A model generated the notes under the pieces. It was not told the DNA's origin. It saw nothing but the letters and a program-made list of their open reading frames with translations, and made no database searches. This document shows positions 1-6,436 of a stretch of 6,680 nucleotides of DNA, in pieces. This stretch comes from BMS3ABIN04 sp965554225 (GTDB taxonomy: Bacteria > Bacteroidota > Ignavibacteria > Ignavibacteriales > Melioribacteraceae), in the NCBI GenBank assembly GCA_965554225.1, contig CBEVZC010000154.1, forward strand, positions 1-6,680, written 5' to 3'. Every line of letters starts with the position of its first letter. Within the stretch, counting starts at the first letter, position 1. Both the position numbers and the translations under genes were made by a program.

Positions 1-492
1 CAAGAACCTGGAGCTGGAACTTGTATTACTTTGTCTCTTCTCAAAGCCGGTATTACTCTTAAGCTGAGAAATTCTGTCTCTTAATAATTTTTGACGAACA
101 ATAGTTTTTATTTTTCTCGTTAAGTCTTTTTTAATGCGAGCCATATCTACGCTCACAAATGACATTTCTTTAGGAATAAAATCAACAGCCCCTAATTCAA
201 GAGCTTTTAGAGTTGCATCTGCTCCCTGTGTGGTTAATGAACTTACCATTATTACCGAAGTAGGAGATTTTGCCATAATTTCTTTAAGTGCTGTCAATCC
301 ATCCATTTGCGGCATTTCAATATCAAGCGTAATTAAATCAGGTTTTAATTTTTTTGCTTTATCAACTGCTTCAAGTCCATTAACTGCCGTATCAATTATT
401 TCAATTTCAGGATCAGAACCTAAAATAATCGAGAGAGATTTTCTCATAAAGGATGAATCGTCAACTACCAGAACCCTAATTTTAGAAATCAA
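1..492 (-). CDS. cheB: CheB, chemotaxis receptor methylesterase/deamidase (5' part only; continues beyond the window)
   Basis: Response regulator that, when phosphorylated by CheA, removes methyl groups from receptor glutamates and so opposes CheR. 164 codons are visible and the frame is open to base 1. The N-terminal receiver domain (about residues 4-122) is complete: acidic pair D11-D12 in VLVVDDSSFMR, phospho-acceptor D57 in LDIEMPQMDG, S84 at the switch position in MVSSLT, and K108 in AVDFIPK. The GAVDFIPK signature is typical of CheB rather than CheY. Residues 123-164 are a basic, then Ser-rich linker; the catalytic esterase domain (Ser-His-Asp) lies outside the window. There is no ATG between the upstream in-frame stop (508-510) and Met16, which lies inside the receiver fold. 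I therefore choose the TTG at 490-492, preceded by GGAG at 5 bases. It starts 2 bases after the cheA stop. The family call is near certain; the start is likely. Confidence 0.93.
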   Translation of the reverse strand, partial: MISKIRVLVVDDSSFMRKSLSIILGSDPEIEIIDTAVNGLEAVDKAKKLKPDLITLDIEMPQMDGLTALKEIMAKSPTSVIMVSSLTTQGADATLKALELGAVDFIPKEMSFVSVDMARIKKDLTRKIKTIVRQKLLRDRISQLKSNTGFEKRQSNTSSSSRFL

Positions 493-494
493 TT

Positions 495-2387
495 TTACTC
501 CATTAAATTATTAACTAATTCTGCAATATCAACAATCATAACAACTTTACCGTCACCCATAATTGTTGAACCCGCTATACCTTCCAAATTGCCCAAATAT
601 TTACCTAATGATTTTATTACTATTTCTTTTTGACCGATTAAATTATCTACCTTTATCCCTACCCTTTTCTCTGCTATTCCCACTACTACAACATGCTGCC
701 AATTATCATTTTTAAGACTTGAATCCACACGATACAGTAAAGTATCAATATCACAAAGAGGAAGAATCGAATCCCTTACCTTAACACATTCGGTTTGATT
801 AACCATATATATTTCTTTTTTGGAAACACGTATTACTTCTATAACCGAACTTAGTGGAATTACAATGGTTTCCCCAGCTATTTCAACAAGTAATCCTTGA
901 ATAATTGCTAATGTTAACGGAAGTTTTATAATTATTTTTGTCCCTTCGCCAACTGCAGATTCAATATTAATTATACCGTGTAACTTAGTAACATTGGTTT
1001 TAACAACATCCATCCCAACGCCTCTGCCGGAAACATTTGTAACTTTTTCCGCCGTTGAAAATCCGGGAGCAAAAATCAAGTTAAAAGTTTCTTGCTTAGA
1101 TAATTCCTTTGCTTTTTCCGCAGTAATTATTTCTTTTTGAATCGCTTTGTTTTTAATTACTTCAGGATTAATTCCCTTACCATCATCCTCTATCGTAATG
1201 ATAATATCATTCCCTTCATGCTCAGCAGACAGGATAATCACACCTTTCCTATTTTTACCAACTTTCTCCCTGGTTTCAGGATCTTCCACACCATGATCAA
1301 CAGAATTACGAATCAAATGCACAAGCGGATCATTAATTTCTTCTATAAGTGTTTTGTCTAACTCTGTATCTTCTCCACGAATAATAAGTTGAATTTCTTT
1401 ACCCGTTTCCTTACTAAGATCTCTTACCAGGCGCGGAAATCTATTAAAGACTTTCCCTATTTTTATCATTCGTGTTTTCATTACAGCAAGCTGTAATTCC
1501 GTTGTCATAAGGTCAATCTGTCTTGTAGTATCGGCTAAATCGTGTGCAATTTTGGTCCCTTCGTATTCATGAGAAGTTTCCATATTAATTTGCATCAATC
1601 TATTCCTACCGAGTACTAATTCGGATATAATATTAAGTAAATCGTCCAATCTGTCTACATCAACACGTATTGTTTGCTCAACGGTTTTTGCACTTTGCGT
1701 TTTAGCAGCTGTAGAAGCTCTTGGTTTTTCTACTTCCTTAACTTCTACTGTCTCTATAGTTTTTTCATCATGTGCTTTTACATTTTGTTCTTCTTTTATA
1801 ACTGGTTCAACCTTTTCTTCTTTTTCAACAACAGCGGTTGCAACTTCATTATCTGTTATTACAGCAGTTTTCTCTTTTTTATTTGCTGTACTTTTCTTTG
1901 CTTTTGTTTTCTTTTGAGCAGGTTTTTTTTGTACTTTAGTTTCAACTTTCTCTGCAGAAGTTTCTGCTTTTGCATTATTAAGATTATCAATTATCCCTTG
2001 GAGGATTTGCGTTACTTCTTTATTATCATAGTCTTCATTTCTTTGTGTTTCAACTACATCTAACAATTCACTAATGGAATCATAGCCCTTTAATATCCCA
2101 TCGGCAATTTCATCGTTCAGTGTAGCGTCTCCTTTCCGGAGTTTATTTAAAATATCTTCTAATTTGTGTGTAATGGTTTGTAGACGAATAAGCCCTAAAA
2201 ATCCCGAAGTTCCTTTGATAGTATGAAACGCTCTAAATATTTCATTTAATAAGTCTTTGTCATCAGGTTGTGTTTCTAACTTTACCAATTCCAGATCCAG
2301 CTTTTCAAGAATTTCTCTTGTTTCAACGAGAAAGCTCTCAAAAATTTCTTTCATATCAGGATCATTTAATAAAGAATAGTCTGCCAT
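495..2387 (-). CDS. cheA: CheA, chemotaxis histidine kinase
   Basis: Cytoplasmic kinase of the receptor array; it phosphorylates itself and then CheY and CheB. 630 residues. P1/Hpt domain at about 5-135 with phospho-acceptor H55 in AFHTIKGTSGF. A low-complexity Lys/Glu/Ala/Thr/Val linker spans about 138-235. P3 dimerisation helices lie at about 237-312. The P4 ATPase domain (about 313-492) has the N box HLIRNSVDHG (357-366), G1 DDGKGI (401-406), F box FAPGFST (439-445), G2 GRGVGMD (454-460) and GEGT (480-483). A P5 CheW-like domain covers about 494-628. All catalytic motifs are intact. No P2 (CheY/CheB-docking) domain is recognisable; the linker takes its place. The overall length is near that of E. 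coli CheA (654). The ATG at 2385-2387 follows the cheZ stop by 19 bases, with GAG about 7 bases upstream. CheB follows 2 bases after the stop. The identification is secure. Confidence 0.98.
   Translation of the reverse strand: MADYSLLNDPDMKEIFESFLVETREILEKLDLELVKLETQPDDKDLLNEIFRAFHTIKGTSGFLGLIRLQTITHKLEDILNKLRKGDATLNDEIADGILKGYDSISELLDVVETQRNEDYDNKEVTQILQGIIDNLNNAKAETSAEKVETKVQKKPAQKKTKAKKSTANKKEKTAVITDNEVATAVVEKEEKVEPVIKEEQNVKAHDEKTIETVEVKEVEKPRASTAAKTQSAKTVEQTIRVDVDRLDDLLNIISELVLGRNRLMQINMETSHEYEGTKIAHDLADTTRQIDLMTTELQLAVMKTRMIKIGKVFNRFPRLVRDLSKETGKEIQLIIRGEDTELDKTLIEEINDPLVHLIRNSVDHGVEDPETREKVGKNRKGVIILSAEHEGNDIIITIEDDGKGINPEVIKNKAIQKEIITAEKAKELSKQETFNLIFAPGFSTAEKVTNVSGRGVGMDVVKTNVTKLHGIINIESAVGEGTKIIIKLPLTLAIIQGLLVEIAGETIVIPLSSVIEVIRVSKKEIYMVNQTECVKVRDSILPLCDIDTLLYRVDSSLKNDNWQHVVVVGIAEKRVGIKVDNLIGQKEIVIKSLGKYLGNLEGIAGSTIMGDGKVVMIVDIAELVNNLME
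498..501 (-). promoter_or_regulatory. Ribosome-binding site GGAG that fixes the TTG start of cheB
   Basis: GGAG lies within the last codons of cheA (ATG GAG TAA), 5 bases before the TTG at 490-492. No ATG, GTG or other TTG lies between the in-frame stop at 508-510 and this codon. The overlap with the end of cheA suggests that ribosomes finishing CheA begin CheB (translational coupling), which would keep the two proteins in proportion. This is read from the sequence; coupling itself is inferred. Confidence 0.7.
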
Positions 2388-2406
2388 GCCTTTACTCTAT
2401 AAAATT

Positions 2407-3171
2407 TTATGAAAATAATTTATCAATTTCTGCTTGTGATGCTTTTTGTTGCTGCTCTTCCACTATTGAATCAACATCTTTCTGCTTGTCCTCATCCTTA
2501 CTATAAGTAGCATCGGCATCAAAATGCTGACCGCTTTGTAATTTCTTCTCTGAAAAACTTACTCCCTTTTCAACCGAAGATTTATCTATCACATTTAACA
2601 AATTATCAAGTCTTTCATGAACAGCAATTATTAAATGATTAACAGCTGCCAATTGCTGCGAGGTAATATCCTGCACTTGCAGCGAAAGGGTTATTTTATA
2701 AGAAGCTTCTTCAACTTCGGTTAGAATATTTTCTATCTTTTCAATTTTATCATATTCCGTAAAACTTTTAACCAGCTCATCAACTAACTTAACTGCTTCT
2801 GTGTTTTTACTAACTATATCTTTTAACTTTTTTATCAGCTCTAACTGTAGAGTTATTTTTCCCTTCGAAACTATTAAAATATTTTTGGCATTCCCAATTT
2901 TGTCGGTTATTTCATCAACCAAATCCAATATTTCGGTTGTAGCTAATTCAGTTGCAGATGTAACATTATCAATCTGCGTTGCTGCTTCGGGCATTCTAAT
3001 GGTACTTTCCAATATCGAATCATTTATACTCTCCAGTAAAGGAACAGTTTCGTCTAAGAACTGTGTCAAGTTTTCCAGGATCGGTACTATTTTTCCTCCA
3101 AACTCAAAAAGTACTTTAAGATCCGATACTTTCTTAAGTACCTCTTCCATATTGCTATGTAAATCACTCAT
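2407..3171 (-). CDS. cheZ: CheZ-like CheY-P phosphatase, divergent
   Basis: Predicted cytoplasmic phosphatase that ends the CheY-P signal. 254 residues (E. coli CheZ 214), almost all helical. Three features support the call. Residues 60-88 (MPEAATQIDNVTSATELATT...) fit the CheZ pattern P-x-A-x-x-x-(I/L)-x-x-V-x-x-x-TE-x-A. Residues 165-172, QVQDITSQ, match E. coli QDFQDLTGQ, so D168 and Q172 align with catalytic D143 and Q147. The protein ends in SQAEIDKLFS, like the CheY-binding tail of E. coli CheZ (SQDQVDDLL) and the FliM N-terminus. Helices at about 90-195 would form the long hairpin of the dimer bundle. Residues 198-242 are a polar, acidic, probably disordered tether. The ATG at 3169-3171 has AAGGA 7 bases upstream, overlapping the cheY stop; the alternative Met8 has no such site. 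Its place between cheY and cheA supports the role. Overall similarity to E. coli CheZ is low, so a generic annotation could call it hypothetical. Confidence 0.85.
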   Translation of the reverse strand: MSDLHSNMEEVLKKVSDLKVLFEFGGKIVPILENLTQFLDETVPLLESINDSILESTIRMPEAATQIDNVTSATELATTEILDLVDEITDKIGNAKNILIVSKGKITLQLELIKKLKDIVSKNTEAVKLVDELVKSFTEYDKIEKIENILTEVEEASYKITLSLQVQDITSQQLAAVNHLIIAVHERLDNLLNVIDKSSVEKGVSFSEKKLQSGQHFDADATYSKDEDKQKDVDSIVEEQQQKASQAEIDKLFS

Positions 3172-3181
3172 TTTACGGTCC

Positions 3182-3559
3182 TTACACAGTTGCTAAAATT
3201 GAATCAATTTTTTCTTTTAATATTTGCGGAGTAAACGGTTTTACAACATAATTTGATACTCTCGCTTGCAGAGCTTGAAGGATATCTTCTTTAATGCCCC
3301 TAGTAGTTACCATTAGAATCGGCATGTTGGATTTTTCCGGGTGACTTCTAATAGCCTTTGTCAGTTCCAAACCGGAAAGGACAGGCATGTTCCAATCTGT
3401 AATTATAAAATTAACACCTGCATTAGCATTTAGCTTTTCAAGCGCCTCTTTGCCATCGGCAGCTTCGATATACTGCGTATAACCCAATGCTTTAAGAGAA
3501 TTTGTTACGATTCTTCTCATTGTTACAGAGTCGTCTACAACTAAGAAATTTGGTTCCAT
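3182..3559 (-). CDS. cheY: CheY, single-domain chemotaxis response regulator (flagellar-switch type)
   Basis: Diffusible receiver that carries phosphate from CheA to the motor. 125 residues, a bare receiver domain with no output domain. Every key site is present with E. coli CheY spacing: D9-D10 in VVDDSVTMRR, phospho-acceptor D55 in ITDWNMP, T85 in LMVTTRG, Y104 and K107 in SNYVVKPFT. The Trp after the acceptor Asp and the YVVKPFT stretch are typical of motor-binding CheY, so this is the better candidate for the FliM-binding output of the pair. The ATG at 3557-3559 has AAGGA 9 bases upstream, touching the stop of the preceding cheY 12 bases away; cheZ follows 10 bases downstream. Role assignment between the two CheY proteins is inference; the family is certain. 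Confidence 0.95.
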   Translation of the reverse strand: MEPNFLVVDDSVTMRRIVTNSLKALGYTQYIEAADGKEALEKLNANAGVNFIITDWNMPVLSGLELTKAIRSHPEKSNMPILMVTTRGIKEDILQALQARVSNYVVKPFTPQILKEKIDSILATV

Positions 3560-3571
3560 AATTAATTATCC

Positions 3572-3937
3572 TTAATTTAAATATTTAGCAACTTCATACT
3601 GAACTCGTTTAGGATCAAACGGTTTAACCAAATAAGAATTTGCCCCGTACTCTAATCCTCTTTGAACATCGTCATTCCCGTTTAGTGAAGAAAGAATTAT
3701 TATTGGGATATCTTTATTATTTTTATTTTCCCTAATCGCCTTAATTAATTCAAAACCATCTAAATTAGGCATATTTAAATCCGTAATAATTAAATCCACA
3801 TTATACTTAGGAAGTAATTCTGCAGCTTCCATTCCATCGCAAGCAACCAAGACCTCAAAGCCACTCATCTTAAGGGAGAATGAAACAAACTTCCTAATAG
3901 TTGGAGAATCATCAGCAACTAATATTACCTTTTTCAT
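3572..3937 (-). CDS. CheY-like single-domain response regulator, second copy
   Basis: Receiver-only protein of 121 residues and a likely CheA phospho-target. Intact sites are D9-D10 in LVADDSPTIRK, acceptor D53 in IITDLNMPNLDG, S83 in the Thr87 position, Y102 and K105 in NSYLVKPFD. It differs clearly from the next gene: LNMP instead of WNMP after the acceptor, Ser for Thr at the switch position, and a shorter C-terminal helix. It is therefore an old paralogue, not a recent duplicate. It could be a second motor-binding CheY, a phosphate sink, or a regulator of another target such as the HEAT protein or CheR; the sequence does not decide. The ATG at 3935-3937 follows the cheR stop by 7 bases, with a strong AAAAAGGAG site 10 bases upstream, inside the end of cheR. 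I leave the symbol blank because the motor role is unproven. Confidence 0.93.
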   Translation of the reverse strand: MKKVILVADDSPTIRKFVSFSLKMSGFEVLVACDGMEAAELLPKYNVDLIITDLNMPNLDGFELIKAIRENKNNKDIPIIILSSLNGNDDVQRGLEYGANSYLVKPFDPKRVQYEVAKYLN

Positions 3938-3944
3938 TTATTAA

Positions 3945-4853
3945 CTACTCCTTTTTATATCCAATTGTTTTAGGAAAACTTCTAAGTTTGAAAGCTTTCG
4001 AAATACCATGTAGTGATTCCGAATAACCGATAAACAAATAACCCTCTCGATTAAGGGAATTATAAAGATTTGATACAACCCGCTTTTTAGATTCCGTATC
4101 AAAATATATTAATACGTTTGCACAAAAAATCACATCAAAGCTGGTCATCATACGCATCTCGGTATCGCTATATAAATTTACCAACTTAAAATTTGTCATC
4201 TTTTTCAGTTCATGAGCAATCTCATACGAATTGTTATTTTGCCTAAAGTATTTTTTAAGATACAGCGGAGGCGTATTGCGTATTGAGTATTCCTTATAAA
4301 TACCTCTTTTTGCAGTTTCAATTACAGCAAAATTTATATCCGTTCCTACAATTTCAACATTTAGATTAGGATATTTAGGCTTAATAAGTTCCGATATCAT
4401 CATTGCAATAGTATAAGCTTCTTCACCCGTGGATGATGCCGCACTCCAAATCCTAAGCTTATTTTTATTCACTCTATGATCCGAAGCCAATATTTCCGGA
4501 ATGATAGAAGAGATTAATGCATCAAACTGCGGTTGATTTCTGAAGAAGTATGTCTCATTAATTGTTATAACCTCAAACAACTGTTTCTTTTCTAATTCCC
4601 TTTTGGGATTAAATCTTAAATATTCTAAATATTTTTCAAACGAATCTATACCCAAATAATTTATTCTTTTCTGCAATCTGCTTTCAAGCAAATATTTTTT
4701 ATTATCTTGAAAATAAATACCGCTTAATTCATAAATGTATTTCCGCCACTCGTCATAGTTCTTATCTGTCATTTGAAGCTTTCTGTTATTTTTTGATGAG
4801 AAATTAAACTTAAATGAATTTATTGATTTTGAAGCTAAAGTTTGCTGCACCAT
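3945..4853 (-). CDS. cheR: CheR, chemotaxis receptor glutamate O-methyltransferase
   Basis: Uses S-adenosylmethionine to methylate receptor glutamates during adaptation; cytoplasmic. 302 residues (E. coli 286). The helical N-domain spans about 30-105 and ends in ITINETYFFRN (96-106), the counterpart of E. coli TTNLTAFFR. The Rossmann SAM domain has IWSAASSTGEEAYTIAM (135-151), the acidic ribose-binding site GTDI (170-173), NL at 226-227, FDVIFCANVLIYFD (239-252) and FIGYSES (274-280). The beta subdomain between about 200 and 235 is present. One oddity: the FCRN motif reads FCAN (A245), losing the usual Arg near the SAM site. Residues 1-27 are a basic, polar extension. The ATG at 4851-4853 has only a distant AGGA (12 bases), while Met28 (ATG at 4770-4772) sits right at the start of family similarity with a weak AGAAAG before it, so the true start may be Met28. 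There is no TPR or other fusion. Confidence 0.96.
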   Translation of the reverse strand: MVQQTLASKSINSFKFNFSSKNNRKLQMTDKNYDEWRKYIYELSGIYFQDNKKYLLESRLQKRINYLGIDSFEKYLEYLRFNPKRELEKKQLFEVITINETYFFRNQPQFDALISSIIPEILASDHRVNKNKLRIWSAASSTGEEAYTIAMMISELIKPKYPNLNVEIVGTDINFAVIETAKRGIYKEYSIRNTPPLYLKKYFRQNNNSYEIAHELKKMTNFKLVNLYSDTEMRMMTSFDVIFCANVLIYFDTESKKRVVSNLYNSLNREGYLFIGYSESLHGISKAFKLRSFPKTIGYKKE

Positions 4854-4875
4854 AATTATTCTTTATCCTGCTAAA

Positions 4876-6255
4876 TTATTGAAGTAAACCGTGAACATTT
4901 AAAATTTCTTCGGCTGTTTCTCTTACCATTTCTTCGGGATCGTCGGCTAATTTTTGAATAGTTGCTATTATTCGTTCGTCAGAACTTTCCCTAATAATTT
5001 CCATTAACCTTAACTTATTCCACATACTATCATCTTCTACCATTGTATCTAAGAACATAAGAGCGGTTTCCAGACTAAGAAAAAACAATAGTTCAACACA
5101 TAATATCCTTACTTCTTCATCATGATCTCTTAAATTACTTGCTAAAGCATTAGCAAAGTTATTTCTGTTTAGTTCGGAAATTTTTGAATAACTTTCTCCT
5201 CCGTCATTTGCAATTATATCTTTAACGGTCTGAAGAAGCAGTTTAACATTCGATGGTGAAGTAGATATTATTTCCGCTACGTGAGCTATAAATTGTTCGG
5301 AGTTACTAAAATAATTGTATCTAAGTTTCTCATCAATTTCTTCGTTTTCGCCATAAATATTCATTGATGCTATAAGAATCTCTTTGTCCTCAAAGGATTT
5401 TGAAAAATTAACCGCTGCAATTTTGTATCTATCGTCTCCTTCTAAAAGTATATCCAGAATTATTGCTCTTAATTTATCATTATACTCTAAAACCAAATTT
5501 AGATCTTTCTTTAACATCATTAAAGCTTCAAGAGTTGCCCACGCTAAGGGACCCGAATACGATTTTAAGTGTTCGGAAAGTAAATGGAAAGCATCTTTAT
5601 TCTTGCTTTTTCCCAAACTTTCAATAATAGAAAATTTAGTCAGATCGTCTACTTTAGAGAAATTTTTTAAAATAAAATTTGTTGCTTCATTTCCGCCAAT
5701 TTTTCCTAGGGCTTCCATTATTGTCGGATGAAATAGTTCATCAATGTCAAACATTTTTATAATCGGTTCTATTCCTTTTTTAGACTTGATATTACCTAAT
5801 GCTTCAATACAAGCCAAAAGGATGTTGTCATCCTTACTTTCGTTAAGTAGTTCAATAATTGTATTTTCAGGTTTTATATTTCCAATTAAGCCCAGTATAT
5901 CAACAACAAATTTTCTATCATCATCACTACCCTCCGGTAAATAATTTACCAAAGCATCAACTGCTTGTTCTCCTTTTGCCAATAAAATTTCCCCTGCCAG
6001 GTTTCTTGTATAACTATTATTAGAAGAAATATACGGTACTACAATATCCGGTATAGACGGATTATTATTTAGAATTAATGCGTTTGAGACCGAATCTCTT
6101 ATACCAAGGTGAGGACTTAATAGCTTTTCGGCAAAGAAAGCGACAACTTGGTCGGGCATTTCAGTTAATAAGAAGTTTTCTGCCGCAACTCTAACTATGG
6201 AAACATCATCAGAATTTATCAGTGCTTTAACCCTGGAAAAATCTTGTTGACCCAT
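4876..6255 (-). CDS. HEAT-repeat (PBS-lyase-like) protein, first gene of the che operon
   Basis: 459 residues, soluble, without signal peptide, membrane segment or catalytic motif. It is built of tandem two-helix repeats of about 31 residues. The clearest start each helix with a related motif: VDILGLIGNIKPE at 118, IEALGNIKSKKG at 150, MEALGKIGGNE at 180 and IESLGKSKNKD at 211. Others are visible at about 17-45, 47-76, 77-106, 263-289, 375-405 and 430-456. The part from about 250 to 375 is less regular. Such alpha-solenoids bind proteins or peptides, so a scaffold or docking role in the chemotaxis complex is inferred; no partner can be read from the sequence. It lies 22 bases upstream of cheR in the same direction. 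The ATG at 6253-6255 has AGGA 13 bases upstream, rather far, within a weak A/T hairpin (6261-6276). HEAT-repeat proteins next to cheR occur in other bacteria, to my knowledge uncharacterised. The family call is firm; the function is unknown. Confidence 0.88.
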   Translation of the reverse strand: MGQQDFSRVKALINSDDVSIVRVAAENFLLTEMPDQVVAFFAEKLLSPHLGIRDSVSNALILNNNPSIPDIVVPYISSNNSYTRNLAGEILLAKGEQAVDALVNYLPEGSDDDRKFVVDILGLIGNIKPENTIIELLNESKDDNILLACIEALGNIKSKKGIEPIIKMFDIDELFHPTIMEALGKIGGNEATNFILKNFSKVDDLTKFSIIESLGKSKNKDAFHLLSEHLKSYSGPLAWATLEALMMLKKDLNLVLEYNDKLRAIILDILLEGDDRYKIAAVNFSKSFEDKEILIASMNIYGENEEIDEKLRYNYFSNSEQFIAHVAEIISTSPSNVKLLLQTVKDIIANDGGESYSKISELNRNNFANALASNLRDHDEEVRILCVELLFFLSLETALMFLDTMVEDDSMWNKLRLMEIIRESSDERIIATIQKLADDPEEMVRETAEEILNVHGLLQ

Positions 6256-6307
6256 ATTATTTATAAATTCCTATAAGATTTATTAAAAACTTAATTTTCA
6301 ATTATTA

Positions 6308-6333
6308 GTATCGAAATTTTCCGCCTAAGTTTA
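6308..6333 (-). promoter_or_regulatory. Candidate sigma-28 (FliA)-like promoter for the che operon
   Basis: On the minus strand TAAA (6330-6333) is followed after 14 bases by TTCGATAC (6308-6315). The flagellar sigma-28 consensus is TAAA, 15 bases, GCCGATAA, so the -35 core matches fully, the -10 box matches at 5 of 8 bases including the CGAT core, and spacing is one short. Transcription would begin near 6300, leaving a leader of about 45 bases before the HEAT gene. Position and pathway fit, but in A/T-rich DNA such a match can arise by chance. Confidence 0.3.
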
Positions 6334-6420
6334 ATCTGTTTTGTTTCTTTTCATCAATTTGAATGCCGAAAGGGTTTTTGAAGAAAAACTATGAATTCTT
6401 AGCAAAAGACTAACTTATGA

Positions 6421-6436
6421 TGGCTATATTTAGCCA
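6421..6436. repeat. Perfect inverted repeat TGGCTA-TATT-TAGCCA
   Basis: Two 6-base arms separated by 4 bases, about 166 bases upstream of the first gene, in otherwise A/T-rich sequence. It could be a small hairpin or an operator half-site pair. No T-run follows on either strand, so it is not a convincing terminator. Its function is unknown. Confidence 0.35.

Noticed and set aside
134..514. Open frame of 126 codons on the plus strand
   Set aside because: It lies opposite the intact CheB receiver sequence and matches no domain; it is a shadow frame.
1674..2063. Phe/Cys-rich 129-codon plus-strand frame resembling a membrane protein
   Set aside because: It is the reverse of the Lys/Glu-rich cheA linker; the Phe and Cys richness comes from antisense AAA/GAA and GCA codons.
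2801..3196. 131-codon plus-strand frame with hydrophobic stretches
   Set aside because: It is antisense to cheZ, with no ribosome-binding site or recognisable domain; the cheZ frame has the family motifs.
5384..5944. Two plus-strand frames of 115 and 66 codons opposite the HEAT gene
   Set aside because: Both are antisense to a gene with a clear 31-residue periodicity; no independent support.
6261..6276. TTATA/TATAA hairpin holding the AGGA site of the HEAT gene in its loop, as a possible translation switch
   Set aside because: The stem has five A-T pairs only and would be unstable; such repeats are expected by chance in this composition.
6361..6385. Sigma-54-like element (CGGCATTCAAATTGA, minus strand)
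   Set aside because: The -24 GG is present but the -12 GC is GA, and flanking consensus is poor.
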